A stretch of DNA of 64,000 nucleotides from contig NZ_JAHBRW010000001.1 of assembly GCF_018398315.1 (NCBI RefSeq), forward strand, positions 1,050,001 to 1,114,000, read 5' to 3'. Below, in pieces: positions 8,966-17,741 of the stretch (position 1 is the first letter of the stretch; every line of letters starts with the position of its first letter). The DNA is from Chelatococcus sp. YT9. Lineage in GTDB: Bacteria; Pseudomonadota; Alphaproteobacteria; Rhizobiales; Beijerinckiaceae. The translations under genes were made by a program, and so were the position numbers. Below the pieces are notes generated by a model. The model was not told the origin of the DNA. It did no database searches and worked only from the letters and a program-made list of their open reading frames with translations.

Positions 8966-10615
8966 GTGTTCGGTTTTCTGGTTTGGACGGCGCTATACTG
9001 TGTTCTCGCTGTCCTGGCGCATAATTATGGGGCCATTGCCAACGACATCACGGTGTTGTGGCCGGCAGGCGGCGTCGCACTTTACCTGATGCTGCGCTAC
9101 GGTCGCGCCAACCTCCTCATGGCTCTCGGGCCGACAGTCACCGGCGGTCTTCTCGCCGCCATCATAACGACCCTGCAGAAGGATCAACCGACCTTCGGGT
9201 TCTTCCTGACAGAGGTATTGCTCATCACCGCGGCAGTGATAGGCGCAATATCCGGCGCCGCCATGAGCAGGCTCTTCTTCCAGAATTGGGATGGCCCGAA
9301 GGATCCATTCAGCCATCCCCGGAGCATGGTCATCCTACTGGCGGCGGGCTGCGAGGCTTTCGCCTTCGGCAGCGCGCTGGTCGGCACCACGATATTGCGC
9401 GGTTCATTGGCCTTGCGGGGAATTGAGCCACTCGGAGGAGCCGCAGATTTCATAGGCAGCTTCATTCCTTGGCTCATCGGCGACCTCGCGAGTTGCGTGA
9501 TGGTGACGCCAGCCTTGATCGCCTGGAGCCAGCCCGGCCGATGGGAGCGCCCCCCGGTAACAGTGCTGACCCTCTGGGGTCTGACGATACTGACGGCGCT
9601 CGCGGCGCTTTTCGTCAACCTGCCCGCTATGCTCGAGAATGCCGCCATGCTGCTGTTGATCGGGCCAGCGCTGGCAGCCGCAGCCTTTTCCACCAGGCCG
9701 AGGCTCTTCTGCGCCATCGTGCTGACAACCGCCAGCCTCACCCTGATGGTGGTCGGCAGTCACGACAGCGACTCGAATTTCGAGCTTCCGATCCTCCTGC
9801 TGCTGGCTCAGCTCTACATTCTTACCGTCACATCGACGCAATTCGTGCTTTACGCCACGGTGGCGGAGAGCCGGCGCAGCGCGGCCGAGCGCATCAATCT
9901 CGCGCGCCATTTTTCACCCAACATGGTGGAACTCGTGGCGCGCCTGGGGCGTCCCTTCGCGAAACCCCGCAAGCTTCCGGCCACGGTGCTGTTCTGCGAT
10001 ATCCGCAACTTCACCAGCTTTTCGGAAGCGGCAGGGCCGGAGGAGACGATGGAACTCCTGCGGGATTTCCATAAGGCGATGGCCAAGGTCATCTTCGCCC
10101 ATCACGGCACGCTTGACCGTTTCCTCGGGGACGGGCTCATGGCGGTGTTTGGAATGCCCGAACCACGCAGCGACGACGCGCGACGGGCACTCGCCTGCGG
10201 ATTTGCGATGCTGGAGGCGCTCGACGGCCTCAATCGAAGCCGCGCTGGACGCGGGCTGCCTGAAATCGCGATGGGGATCGGGATCCACAAGGGCGACGTG
10301 ATGCTCGGGGACATCGGCGGTGAGCAGGCGCTCGCCATCACCGTAGTGGGCGACACGGTCAATGCCGCAAGCCGCCTGCAGGCCCTATGTCGAACCTACA
10401 ACGCCGCGCTCATCGTCAGCCAGGAAGCGCTCGATGCGGTGCGCAACTGTGACGGCGGCATTATTCCGCCGGCACTGGGCCAACTCAGCCATATCGGCAA
10501 CACGCTCTTGCGCGGCCGCAGTCAGGAAACAGAGATCTGGGGCCTGACCGAAGCGGCGCCTGTTCGGCCGCTCCTGCCGGCGGGAGAACCTCAGTCCTTC
10601 GCACGCTCGACATAG
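8966..10615 (+). CDS. Membrane class III adenylate/guanylate cyclase with MASE1-like sensor
   Basis: Makes a cyclic nucleotide, probably cAMP, at the cytoplasmic face of the membrane. Residues 1-300 hold about eight membrane segments with a MASE1-like [13 protein letters not shown] motif. A linker ([20 protein letters not shown]) precedes the catalytic domain at about 330-540. Metal-binding aspartates are in [14 protein letters not shown] and [12 protein letters not shown], and the transition-state Asn/Arg in [12 protein letters not shown]. The lysine that normally selects the purine is arginine here (LDRFLGD). GTG start at 8966 has a GAGGAG site. The 3' end overlaps convergent efp by 25 bp. 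Confidence 0.88.
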   Translation: MFGFLVWTALYCVLAVLAHNYGAIANDITVLWPAGGVALYLMLRYGRANLLMALGPTVTGGLLAAIITTLQKDQPTFGFFLTEVLLITAAVIGAISGAAMSRLFFQNWDGPKDPFSHPRSMVILLAAGCEAFAFGSALVGTTILRGSLALRGIEPLGGAADFIGSFIPWLIGDLASCVMVTPALIAWSQPGRWERPPVTVLTLWGLTILTALAALFVNLPAMLENAAMLLLIGPALAAAAFSTRPRLFCAIVLTTASLTLMVVGSHDSDSNFELPILLLLAQLYILTVTSTQFVLYATVAESRRSAAERINLARHFSPNMVELVARLGRPFAKPRKLPATVLFCDIRNFTSFSEAAGPEETMELLRDFHKAMAKVIFAHHGTLDRFLGDGLMAVFGMPEPRSDDARRALACGFAMLEALDGLNRSRAGRGLPEIAMGIGIHKGDVMLGDIGGEQALAITVVGDTVNAASRLQALCRTYNAALIVSQEALDAVRNCDGGIIPPALGQLSHIGNTLLRGRSQETEIWGLTEAAPVRPLLPAGEPQSFARST

Positions 10616-11157
10616 GTGTTGTCAGCCGTCATCACGACGATGCGCGTACCGGCGGAGATATGCGGCGGTACCATCACACGAATGCCGTTCGACATCTGAG
10701 CCGGCTTGTAGGATGAGGAAGCGGTCTGCCCCTTCACCGTCGGCTCCGTCTCCACCACCTCGAGCACCACGCGCTGCGGCAGCTCGATGGAAACAGCCAC
10801 GCCCTCGTGGATCGAGATCATGCAGGCCATGCCTTCCTGCAGATAGACGGCCTGATCGCCGACCACATCGGCCGGAACTGTAATCTGATCGAAGCTTTCC
10901 GGGTTCATGAAGACGTAGTCGGCACCATCCTGATAGAGATAGGTGTGCTCGCGATCCTCGACATAGGCGCGCTCGACCTGCTCGGTCGTGCGATAGCGCT
11001 GCGAGGTCTTCACACCGTCGGACAGGCGTCGCATGTCGATCTGTGTGGTAGGCGTTCCCTTGCCTGGAAAGAAGCTCTCGGCCGACAGCACGGCATACAG
11101 CGCCCCGTCCACCTCAAGAATATTGCCTTTGCGCACGGAGCTCGCGATAACCTTCAC
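10591..11157 (-). CDS. efp: Elongation factor P
   Basis: Relieves ribosome stalling at polyproline stretches by acting at the peptidyl-transferase centre. 188 residues is the normal length, and all three beta-barrel domains appear present. The modified lysine is Lys33 in [11 protein letters not shown], the residue that EpmA beta-lysylates. The closing stretch [20 protein letters not shown] is typical. It is divergent from epmA-epmB, so modifier and substrate genes are adjacent. Confidence 0.97.
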   Translation of the reverse strand: MKVIASSVRKGNILEVDGALYAVLSAESFFPGKGTPTTQIDMRRLSDGVKTSQRYRTTEQVERAYVEDREHTYLYQDGADYVFMNPESFDQITVPADVVGDQAVYLQEGMACMISIHEGVAVSIELPQRVVLEVVETEPTVKGQTASSSYKPAQMSNGIRVMVPPHISAGTRIVVMTADNTYVERAKD

Positions 11158-11300
11158 GGTGGTCGTCCTTAATTTATCGAATGGCTACAGACATCGGCGC
11201 GCCTTCAAGCCACCAATGCCGCTGAATTTCGGTGCACAATACCGATCTTGACGGCAAGCGCCATATCCCGCACCGAAAAAACGCTCCGGATCTCTTCAAA

Positions 11301-12359
11301 ATGCCGATGTTGCCGTCGTTCTCGCCGTCACCCTGGTGGTCCCGCGAACAGCACGCCCGCCGCCGTCCCGCTCTTCTCGCGCGACAAGCGATCATCCGAG
11401 CCCTGCGGGAACACTTCGCGGCGCAGGATTTCGTCGAGGTCGAGGCTGGCATTCTTCAAGTCTCACCGGGCAACGAAACACATTTGCATGCCTTTCGCAC
11501 CATGCTCGTGGGCCTGGACCAGGGCGACACCCCGCTTTATCTGCATACATCGCCGGAATTCGCCTGCAAGAAGCTGCTCGCCGCTGGCGAGGCGCGGATC
11601 TTCGACATCGCCCGTGTCTTCCGCAACCGGGAGCGCAGCCCGCTGCATCATCCCGAATTCACGATGCTGGAGTGGTACCGGGCCGGGGCGAGTTATGAAA
11701 GCCTGATGGCCGATTGCGCGGACATTCTGGCGATCGCCGCCGACGCCGCGTGCAGCACCGTCTTCCGGTATCGCGAGCACACGGCCGACCCGTACGCAGA
11801 CCCGGAGCGCCTCTCTGTCGCGGAGGCCTTCTCCCGCCATGCCGGCATCGATCTCGCCGCTGTTCTGCCGGGGAATGATCTGGGCGCGGCCCGTGACGCC
11901 TTCGCGGCCGCCGCGCGCGCGGCGGGCCTGCGCGTGGCGGAGGATGATGGGTGGAGCGACATCTTCAGCCGAGTCATCAGCGAATGCGTCGAACCCCGGC
12001 TTGGGCTGGGGCGCGCGTCCATCCTCCACGATTATCCCGTGAGCGAAGCCGCCCTCGCCCGCCCCAAGCCAACCGATCCACGCTTCGCGGAGCGCTTCGA
12101 GCTCTATGTCTGTGGCGTCGAGCTCGCCAATGCCTTCGGCGAACTGACAGACGCCGAGGAACAGCGCAGCCGCTTCATTCATGACATGGACGAGAAGGAG
12201 CGCATCTATGGCGAGCGTTATCCGCTCGATGAGGATTTTCTGGCGGCGCTGGCCGCGATGCCACCGGCGAGCGGCGCCGCGCTCGGCCTCGACCGCCTCG
12301 TGATGCTGGCTGTCGGTGCCCGCAGTATCGAAGACGTACTCTGGACACCCATGCCCTGA
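11301..12359 (+). CDS. epmA: EF-P--(R)-beta-lysine ligase EpmA
   Basis: Class II lysyl-tRNA-synthetase paralogue without an anticodon-binding domain; it attaches (R)-beta-lysine to EF-P. Motif 2 is FDIARVFRNRERSPLHHPEFTMLEWY without the break at 20 (FRNRERSPLHHPEFTMLEWY), and motif 3 is GLDRLVMLAVG. N-terminal PSPWWSREQHARRRP resembles the start of EpmA proteins. I chose ATG 11301 (MPMLPSFSPSPWW), giving 352 residues; a GTG in the same frame at 11232 would add 23 residues unlike the family. epmB starts 20 bases after its stop. Confidence 0.93.
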   Translation: MPMLPSFSPSPWWSREQHARRRPALLARQAIIRALREHFAAQDFVEVEAGILQVSPGNETHLHAFRTMLVGLDQGDTPLYLHTSPEFACKKLLAAGEARIFDIARVFRNRERSPLHHPEFTMLEWYRAGASYESLMADCADILAIAADAACSTVFRYREHTADPYADPERLSVAEAFSRHAGIDLAAVLPGNDLGAARDAFAAAARAAGLRVAEDDGWSDIFSRVISECVEPRLGLGRASILHDYPVSEAALARPKPTDPRFAERFELYVCGVELANAFGELTDAEEQRSRFIHDMDEKERIYGERYPLDEDFLAALAAMPPASGAALGLDRLVMLAVGARSIEDVLWTPMP

Positions 12360-12378
12360 AGGGGCACAACCGCTCTTG

Positions 12379-13473
12379 ATGAATTCACCCGTCAAACCAT
12401 ACCACCCCGGCGCCGCGCATGTGCGGCCCGCGCGCCAGATGACCCGCCCCGCGGAACTCGCGGCGGGCGGCCTCGTGGCGCCGGAGCGGATCGCCGCGCT
12501 CGATGCTGTCGCCGCCCGCTATGCCGTGGCGGTGACGCCGGCCATGGCGGATCTGATCGACGCCGCCGATCCCGACGATCCCATCGCCCGGCAGTTCATT
12601 CCCGATCCCGCCGAACTCAACCGCCGGGCCGGGGAGATCGACGACCCGATCGGCGACGAACCTCACGCCGCCGCGCCCGGCATCGTGCATCGCTATCCTG
12701 ATCGCGCGCTGCTCAAGCTGGTGCATGTCTGCGCCGTCTATTGCCGCTTCTGCTTTCGCCGGGAGATAGTGGGCCCGGGCGCCAAGATGCTGACGCCGGA
12801 CGAGATGGCGGCCGCCCTCGCTTATATCAGGGGGACGCCTGCCATCTGGGAGGTGGTGATCACAGGCGGGGACCCGCTGGTCGTCTCGCCCCGCCGTATC
12901 GCCGAAGCAGTGAAGGGCTTGGCCGCCATCGACCATGTCAAGGTCATCCGTTGGCACACCCGCCTGCCCGTCGTCGATCCCGCGCGGATCACGCCGGCGT
13001 TGGTGAACGCGCTCAAGGCCGAGGGCAAGGCGAGCTATGTGGTGCTGCATGCGAACCATGCGCGGGAGCTGACGCCCGCCGCCCGCGCCGCCTGCGGGCG
13101 CCTCGTCGATGCGGGTATCCCGATGCTCAGCCAGTCCGTGCTCTTGAAGGGCATCAACGACACGCCGGAGGCGCTGGCTGAACTCCTGCGCGCACTCGTC
13201 GAGAGCCGCGTCAAACCTTATTACCTGCACCAAGGGGATCTCGCGCCCGGCACCAGTCATCTCCGCACGACCATCGCAGAGGGCCAGGCGCTGATGCGCG
13301 CTTTGCGTGGCCATGTCTCTGGCATCTGCCAGCCGACCTACGTCCTCGACATTCCAGGCGGCCACGGCAAGGTGCCGGTCGGCCCCGGATATCTCTGCGA
13401 GAGCGTCGAAGCAGGCAGTTACGACGTCACGGACTATCAGGGCGTGACCCACCGTTATCCACCAAAGGCCTGA
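12379..13473 (+). CDS. epmB: EF-P beta-lysylation protein EpmB (lysine 2,3-aminomutase-like)
   Basis: Radical SAM/PLP enzyme that converts L-lysine into (R)-beta-lysine for EpmA. The [4Fe-4S] motif is CAVYCRFC (CxxxCxxC) after VHVCAVY. The SAM-contact stretch is VVITGGDPLVVS. The PLP lysine is expected in the C-terminal DIPGGHGKVPVGP. The ATG at 12379 (MNSPVKPYHPG) lies 20 bases after epmA. The frame is open upstream, but only inside epmA. The 364-residue length fits EpmB rather than the longer KamA. Confidence 0.93.
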   Translation: MNSPVKPYHPGAAHVRPARQMTRPAELAAGGLVAPERIAALDAVAARYAVAVTPAMADLIDAADPDDPIARQFIPDPAELNRRAGEIDDPIGDEPHAAAPGIVHRYPDRALLKLVHVCAVYCRFCFRREIVGPGAKMLTPDEMAAALAYIRGTPAIWEVVITGGDPLVVSPRRIAEAVKGLAAIDHVKVIRWHTRLPVVDPARITPALVNALKAEGKASYVVLHANHARELTPAARAACGRLVDAGIPMLSQSVLLKGINDTPEALAELLRALVESRVKPYYLHQGDLAPGTSHLRTTIAEGQALMRALRGHVSGICQPTYVLDIPGGHGKVPVGPGYLCESVEAGSYDVTDYQGVTHRYPPKA

Positions 13474-13498
13474 AGCTCCACGACAAGGCTTCACCTCA

Positions 13499-13561
13499 CC
13501 CGACCTCGCCGCCTCGATCCCTGCCCTCAGGGGAAGGTGGCCTCGCGCCAGCGAGGTCGGG
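13499..13561. repeat. Intergenic palindromic element after epmB
   Basis: CCCGACCTCGC (13499-13509) and its exact complement GCGAGGTCGGG (13551-13561) flank a centre with CCCTCAGGGG. The sequence is typical of the short C/G-rich repeats spread between alphaproteobacterial genes. It could also end transcription of epmB and of convergent arfB. Comparable cores occur near 54030 and 55791. Confidence 0.5.
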
Positions 13562-13716
13562 CGGGGGGTCAGAGGCCGGGAGCGATGCTCGGTTGGCCAT
13601 GCAACTGTTGTCTTGCTTGCTGGCCGGCCAGCACTAGGCCCCACCCGGCGCCTACGGCCCCCAAGGGAGGGATCGGCGCTGCACTTCCACCGTTTCATCC
13701 CGGCGGCGCGCCAGTC

Positions 13717-14139
13717 TCACTCCTCTCCCGGCTTGCGTCCACGTAATCCCTTGATGGCGCTCCGGCGGCTCTTGCTTTCCAGTCGCCGCGCCTTCGAGGC
13801 CAGCGTCGGCTTCGTCGCGCGCCGGGGCTTGTCCACATGGGTCGCCTGCCGGATGAGCTCGATGAGCCGTTCGAGCGCCTCCTCGCGGTTGCGCTGTTGG
13901 CTCCGGTGGGCCTGCGCGGTGATCACGATCACGCCATCGTTGGTCAACCGGCTGCCGGCCAGCTTCATCATGCGGATCGCGACGTCGTTGGGGAGCGAAG
14001 GCGAGCGCCGGATGTCGAACCTGAGCTGAACCGCCGTCGAGACCTTGTTGACGTTCTGCCCGCCCGGGCCAGCCGCGCGGACAAAGCTTTCCTCGATCTC
14101 CCGTTCGTCGAGCTCGATGCGATCGGTAATGCGGATCAT
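13717..14139 (-). CDS. arfB: Ribosome rescue hydrolase ArfB (YaeJ)
   Basis: Codon-independent peptidyl-tRNA hydrolase that frees ribosomes stalled on non-stop mRNA. The catalytic GGQ motif is at residues 26-28 (AAGPGGQNVNKVST). The basic C-terminal tail that enters the empty mRNA channel is obvious (KARRLESKSRRSAIKGLRGRKP). ATG at 14139 (MIRITDRIEL) gives 140 residues, the normal size. The open frame upstream to 14283 does not look like ArfB. Confidence 0.95.
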   Translation of the reverse strand: MIRITDRIELDEREIEESFVRAAGPGGQNVNKVSTAVQLRFDIRRSPSLPNDVAIRMMKLAGSRLTNDGVIVITAQAHRSQQRNREEALERLIELIRQATHVDKPRRATKPTLASKARRLESKSRRSAIKGLRGRKPGEE

Positions 14140-14308
14140 CGCCTGCCTGCCATTTGCCTCATCCGGCATAACGCGCCGGCCCAGATCTGCAAGCCCACGG
14201 ATCTCAATACCACTGTCACGCCGATCTTCGGCGAGATGGTCGATTCTGTCGCAGGCACAGCCCTTGAATTTTTGACAGCACACGATAACTTCTTGATATC
14301 AAAGACTT

Positions 14309-14325
14309 TTTTGAACGATTCTAAA
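14309..14325. promoter_or_regulatory. Irr-type iron control element upstream of bfd
   Basis: TTTTGAACGATTCTAAA matches the inverted-repeat form TTTAGAA-N3-TTCTAAA with one mismatch. It ends 11 bases before the bfd start codon and overlaps the probable -10 region. In rhizobia Irr binds such ICE boxes under low iron. Repression of bfd is the inference. Confidence 0.6.
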
Positions 14326-14336
14326 CTGGACCGGTA

Positions 14337-14639
14337 ATGATCGTCTGCCACTGCAACGTCGTGACCGATGCTGATATACGCAGCACATTGGCAGACGAGG
14401 ACCCGATGAAGCCGCGCAGCCCCGCGCAGGCTTATCGCTGCCTCGGTTGCAGCCCTGACTGCGGCCGGTGTCTCGTAACCGTGCGCCGCATCCTGTCTGA
14501 CGCCCGTGCCGCTGCCTGCCCGGTTGGCTGCGCGATTTGTCCCGGCGCCGCTCATAACCAGCACGATCATGACCATAACGAAGCCGCTCAGCCCGATATA
14601 GGCCTGCCGGAACAGGTTGCGCTGGTCGCGGCCGAGTAG
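14337..14639 (+). CDS. bfd: Bacterioferritin-associated ferredoxin (Bfd-like)
   Basis: Small [2Fe-2S] protein that reduces bacterioferritin to mobilise stored iron. The Bfd domain covers residues 1-55 with cysteines in VCHCNVV and CLGCSPDCGRC, one more than the four ligands needed. The extra C-terminal part, to residue 100, has CPVGCAICPG and a histidine-rich HNQHDHDHNE, which is unusual for Bfd and might bind metal. An Irr-like box lies directly upstream and bfr 319 bases downstream, supporting a joint iron-release role. Confidence 0.85.
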   Translation: MIVCHCNVVTDADIRSTLADEDPMKPRSPAQAYRCLGCSPDCGRCLVTVRRILSDARAAACPVGCAICPGAAHNQHDHDHNEAAQPDIGLPEQVALVAAE

Positions 14640-14910
14640 GGTCGTTGTGCCGGCGTGAAGCCGGCGCCGGTTCGGACTGAAACGCTTCCCTTTCGCCTCG
14701 CATGAGAGGCGATCTACCTTTTCAAAAATGCACGACCGATCAGCCCTCGGGGCGGCGCGTCATCTCGCGATTATCTCCCTCAGGCGGGTGCACGTTCGTT
14801 CGCCTCGCTGAGGGGTTGTGCGGCAATTCGGATTGCCGATTCCTTCATGTCGCGCCTTGCCTGAAAACGCATTTTGTCTGGCTCGTCGGGCTTGATCTTT
14901 CGAATCCAAA

Positions 14911-14927
14911 TTTATAATTATTCTAAA
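14911..14927. promoter_or_regulatory. Irr-type iron control element upstream of bfr
   Basis: TTTATAATTATTCTAAA matches TTTAGAA-N3-TTCTAAA with one mismatch. A perfect -10 TATAAT (14913-14918) lies inside it, with TTGATC about 15 bases upstream, so binding would block the promoter. The rest of the 319-base gap after bfd holds only a weak hairpin, CGCCTC/GAGGCG at 14694-14711, that may end bfd transcription. Confidence 0.65.
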
Positions 14928-14958
14928 TTGAGATTGCCTGCCAACGGAGCTGGATGCC

Positions 14959-15438
14959 ATGAAAGGCGACGCGAAGGTCATAGAATATCTAAACCGTGGG
15001 CTGCGTAGCGAACTGACCGCGATCAACCAGTACTGGCTGCATTATCGCATGCTTGATAACTGGGGCTACAAGGCCATGGCCAAGAAGTGGCGCGCGGAAT
15101 CGATCGAGGAAATGGTGCATGCCGACAAATTCGTCGATCGCATCCTCTTCCTCGATGGCCACCCGAATCTCCAAGTGCTGGACCCGCTGCAGATCGGTCA
15201 GACCGTCAAGGAAGTCATCGAATGCGACTTGGCCGCGGAAGTAGGGGCTCGTGCGCTCTACCAGGAGGCCGCAGCCTATTGCGAGACGCAAAAGGACTAT
15301 CCGTCACGCGATCTCTTCATCGAGCTGATGACCGACGAAGAAGGCCACATTGACTTTCTGGAGACGCAGCTTGAGCTCATCAAGCAACTCGGTGAGCAGC
15401 TCTATGCGCAGAACCATATCGGCGAACTCGAAGACTGA
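14959..15438 (+). CDS. bfr: Bacterioferritin
   Basis: Haem-containing ferritin that stores iron in a 24-subunit shell. Ferroxidase ligands are visible: Glu18 ([11 protein letters not shown]), the Glu and His of [10 protein letters not shown], Glu94 in [13 protein letters not shown], and the Glu and His of [12 protein letters not shown]. Met52 in EEMVH is the haem ligand. 159 residues is the normal length. Its promoter overlaps an Irr-like box, which predicts repression under low iron. Confidence 0.97.
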   Translation: MKGDAKVIEYLNRGLRSELTAINQYWLHYRMLDNWGYKAMAKKWRAESIEEMVHADKFVDRILFLDGHPNLQVLDPLQIGQTVKEVIECDLAAEVGARALYQEAAAYCETQKDYPSRDLFIELMTDEEGHIDFLETQLELIKQLGEQLYAQNHIGELED

Positions 15439-15627
15439 GTAAGCCCCTCGCAAGCTTTCGACATTGCGTCGCCCCGGCTTGAAACGACACACCGGCCCGC
15501 CCCCCTCCGGATGGCGGGTCATCATCGGTTGATGGCGGCTGATTTGGAACCTTGCTCGGAATAAGGCATCCTCTGGCGAATGGATGGCGCACCATCCGAG
15601 CCTGGTGATGGTTTGAGCGAGCCGACG

Positions 15628-16275
15628 ATGATCGACCTTTATTACTGGACCACCCCGAACGGCCATAAAATAACGATTTTCCTTGAGGAAGCCGGCCTAC
15701 CTTACCGGATCTACCCGGTGAATATCGGCAAGGGAGAACAGTTCAACCCGGATTTTCTCAAGATCGCACCGAACAACCGGATTCCCGCCATCGTGGATCA
15801 CGAGCCTTCCGGCGGTGGCGCACCGATTTCCCTGTTCGAATCCGGCGCGATTCTTCTCTATCTCGCCGAGAAAGTTCATCGCTTCATCCCAGCCGAGATC
15901 ACCGGCCGATCCGAAGTCTTGCAATGGCTGTTCTGGCAGATGGGCGGCCTTGGTCCAATGGCAGGTCAGAACCATCACTTCAGCAATGTGGCCCCTGAAA
16001 AGATACCCTATGCCATTGAGCGCTATGTCAAGGAAACGGCCCGACTCTATGGCGTGATGGACAAACGCCTCGCCAATAGACCGTTTCTAGCCGGCGAATA
16101 TTCGATCGCCGACATGGCGTGCTACCCCTGGGTCGTGCCTCACGAACGCCATGGGCAAAGCCTCGACGATTTTCCCAATCTCTCGCGTTGGTTCAAGACG
16201 ATTGCCGAAAGGCCTGCGGTCATCCGCGCCTTCGCGAAGGCTGACGCCATACGGGCCCAGCAGGCTCAAGGCTGA
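15628..16275 (+). CDS. Glutathione S-transferase, YfcG/YghU-like
   Basis: Thiol transferase or disulfide reductase of the Nu class. The N-terminal thioredoxin fold starts MIDLYYWTTPNGHKITIFLEE without the last residue of that stretch being decisive, and contains the glutathione-contact motif FESGAILLYLAEK. The C-terminal helical domain holds WQMGGLGPMAGQNHHF, typical of YfcG-like enzymes, and the N-capping motif SIADMACYPWV. ATG 15628 gives 215 residues; an in-frame ATG at 15580 adds an unconserved extension. It converges on the MarR gene. Confidence 0.92.
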   Translation: MIDLYYWTTPNGHKITIFLEEAGLPYRIYPVNIGKGEQFNPDFLKIAPNNRIPAIVDHEPSGGGAPISLFESGAILLYLAEKVHRFIPAEITGRSEVLQWLFWQMGGLGPMAGQNHHFSNVAPEKIPYAIERYVKETARLYGVMDKRLANRPFLAGEYSIADMACYPWVVPHERHGQSLDDFPNLSRWFKTIAERPAVIRAFAKADAIRAQQAQG

Positions 16276-16281
16276 GGCAAG

Positions 16282-16313
16282 GGGACCTGCGTCACCAACG
16301 GCGCGCAGGTCCC
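16282..16313. terminator. Bidirectional stem-loop between the GST and MarR genes
   Basis: GGGACCTGCG and CGCAGGTCCC form a perfect 10-bp stem around a 12-base loop, in the 44 bases between two convergent stops. There is no clear T run on either strand, so termination is likely but not certain. Confidence 0.6.
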
Positions 16314-16319
16314 GGCACT

Positions 16320-16922
16320 TTATACGAGCCTCGCCTCGCCGTAGCGGGCGGCATTGGTCCAGATATGCTCGAGCCGTCGTAACGTCGTGAAAGTGATGCC
16401 AAATTCCCGCATCTGCTCGTCATCCCGCACCGCCAGACGATGGTATCCATCATCGATCTTGCGAATGAGATCGCACAGGTGCCGCCCTTGGTCCGACAAC
16501 CGGATACGGGCCGCGCGCTTGTCACGCGGGGAGGCACTGCGCTCGACGTAACCGCATTCCACGAGCCGCTTGAGGTTATAGGACGCGTTTGAGCCGAGGT
16601 AGTGCCCGCGATCGATGAGGTCGCGTACCGATAGATCGTCCCCACCGATCGTGAAGAGCATCATCACCTGCGATGGGCTTACATCGTCAACACCCAGCCG
16701 CGTCAGATCATTGCGCAGAAGATCGAGATAGCGTCGATAAACACGCTCTACAATGCGCACGAGCTCCAGATGGGGCACGTGCCCGGGCTCCAGATCGTCG
16801 TTATCCTGATCGACGGGCGGCAACTGATCGATCGAAAAGTCGTGGACAGCACCACTTTCGATACGACTTGCACAAGGCGCGATCGACGCGCCTGCCTTGG
16901 GGCCTCTTGCTCTTTCTTCCAT
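16320..16922 (-). CDS. MarR-family winged-helix regulator (LdtR-like)
   Basis: DNA-binding regulator. The winged helix covers about residues 75-165: helix-turn-helix VRDLIDRGHYLGSNASYNLKR without its final residues is followed by the wing VERSASPRDKRAARIRLSDQG. The ATG at 16922 (MEERARGPKAG) follows a GGAGAGG site and gives 200 residues with a polar N-terminal extension of about 35. The pattern resembles LdtR of Liberibacter and rhizobia, which controls L,D-transpeptidase and stress genes. No LD-transpeptidase gene is nearby, so that assignment is tentative. A 523-bp AT-rich region lies upstream. Confidence 0.8.
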   Translation of the reverse strand: MEERARGPKAGASIAPCASRIESGAVHDFSIDQLPPVDQDNDDLEPGHVPHLELVRIVERVYRRYLDLLRNDLTRLGVDDVSPSQVMMLFTIGGDDLSVRDLIDRGHYLGSNASYNLKRLVECGYVERSASPRDKRAARIRLSDQGRHLCDLIRKIDDGYHRLAVRDDEQMREFGITFTTLRRLEHIWTNAARYGEARLV

Positions 16923-17445
16923 CCTCTCCTTACTCCACGCTCGCCACTCCAGATATGTCGTTTTGATTTTACTGTTAGCGCCAATACTTAGGAGCAAACC
17001 GTCACCATAGCAATATCTCTGGCATGGCTACAATCTAATAACATCGTGCTCACGCCATATTATATGTTCATATCAGCCAATTACAACCGGTCATATAAAA
17101 AGTAATTGCTCAGGATTTTGTTTATTGTCGATATCTCGACTTCATAATTAATTACAAACATATTTATATGCAAAAGGTTACCCGAATACACTGCAATATT
17201 CGACGGAAATCGAGGGCATCGGCATGCCCCCCGCAAACGCCAATATGCGACAAGGACTGGAACTGCGGCTGGGTGCGTGCAGTGTTGTTGCCGGAAGAGC
17301 GTCACGGCCCGCTGAGAAGCCGCGCCGCTTCATGAGCTGAAGGCAAAGGCGGCCATTGCGGTTGGCACGGTTTATTCTCGCACCGTGTTCGCCTAAAACG
17401 TGACTGTATGCTTCGTTATGTAGCGTCCATGGAGGAAGTCAGTCT
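16923..17445. other. Gene-free AT-rich intergenic region
   Basis: 523 bases between the MarR gene and the lipoprotein gene. Positions 16960-17185 are clearly AT-rich (for example ATATTATATG, TATAAAAAGTAATT, CATAATTAATTAC) against a high-GC background. The only open frames are short and codon-poor. It may hold MarR autoregulatory sites and promoters for both flanking genes, or be a remnant of inserted DNA. I see no defined element. Confidence 0.5.
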
Positions 17446-17706
17446 ATGAAAAAGCTATTGGCCGTCAGCGCTTTGGCGCTTGGTCTCGCAGCTTGCAACC
17501 CCAACAATCCAACGGATCGCACGGTTGGTGGCGCCCTCATTGGCGGCGGCGCAGGCGCTCTTGTTGGCGGCCTCGCGACAGGAACCGCTGGCGGTGCCCT
17601 GGCCGGCGCCGCCATCGGCGGTGTCGGCGGCGCAATCGTGGGCAATGCCACCACGCCCCGCTGCGACTATTACTGGTACCGTGGTCGCCGCTATCAGCAG
17701 TGCTGA
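17446..17706 (+). CDS. Small glycine-zipper lipoprotein
   Basis: Residues 1-17 form a lipoprotein signal with lipobox LAAC (Cys17). The body is a glycine zipper with two hairpin-like segments (GGALIGGGAGALVGGL and GGALAGAAIGGVGGAIVG), the pattern of the YMGG/OmpA-type glycine-zipper proteins thought to insert in the outer membrane. It ends RCDYYWYRGRRYQQC. GGAGG at 17431-17435 is the ribosome site. It converges on the SGNH-like gene with 35 bases between stops. Function unknown. Confidence 0.88.
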   Translation: MKKLLAVSALALGLAACNPNNPTDRTVGGALIGGGAGALVGGLATGTAGGALAGAAIGGVGGAIVGNATTPRCDYYWYRGRRYQQC

Positions 17707-17741
17707 CGCGACGCGGCGGGCGCATCCATGCGCCCGCCCCT

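Noticed and set aside
15834-15850. GTTCGAATCC, which resembles a tRNA T-loop
   Set aside because: It lies inside the GST coding sequence and no acceptor or anticodon stem can be built around it.
17081-17305. 74-codon minus-strand frame in the AT-rich island
   Set aside because: AT-driven open frame with no family resemblance or ribosome site.
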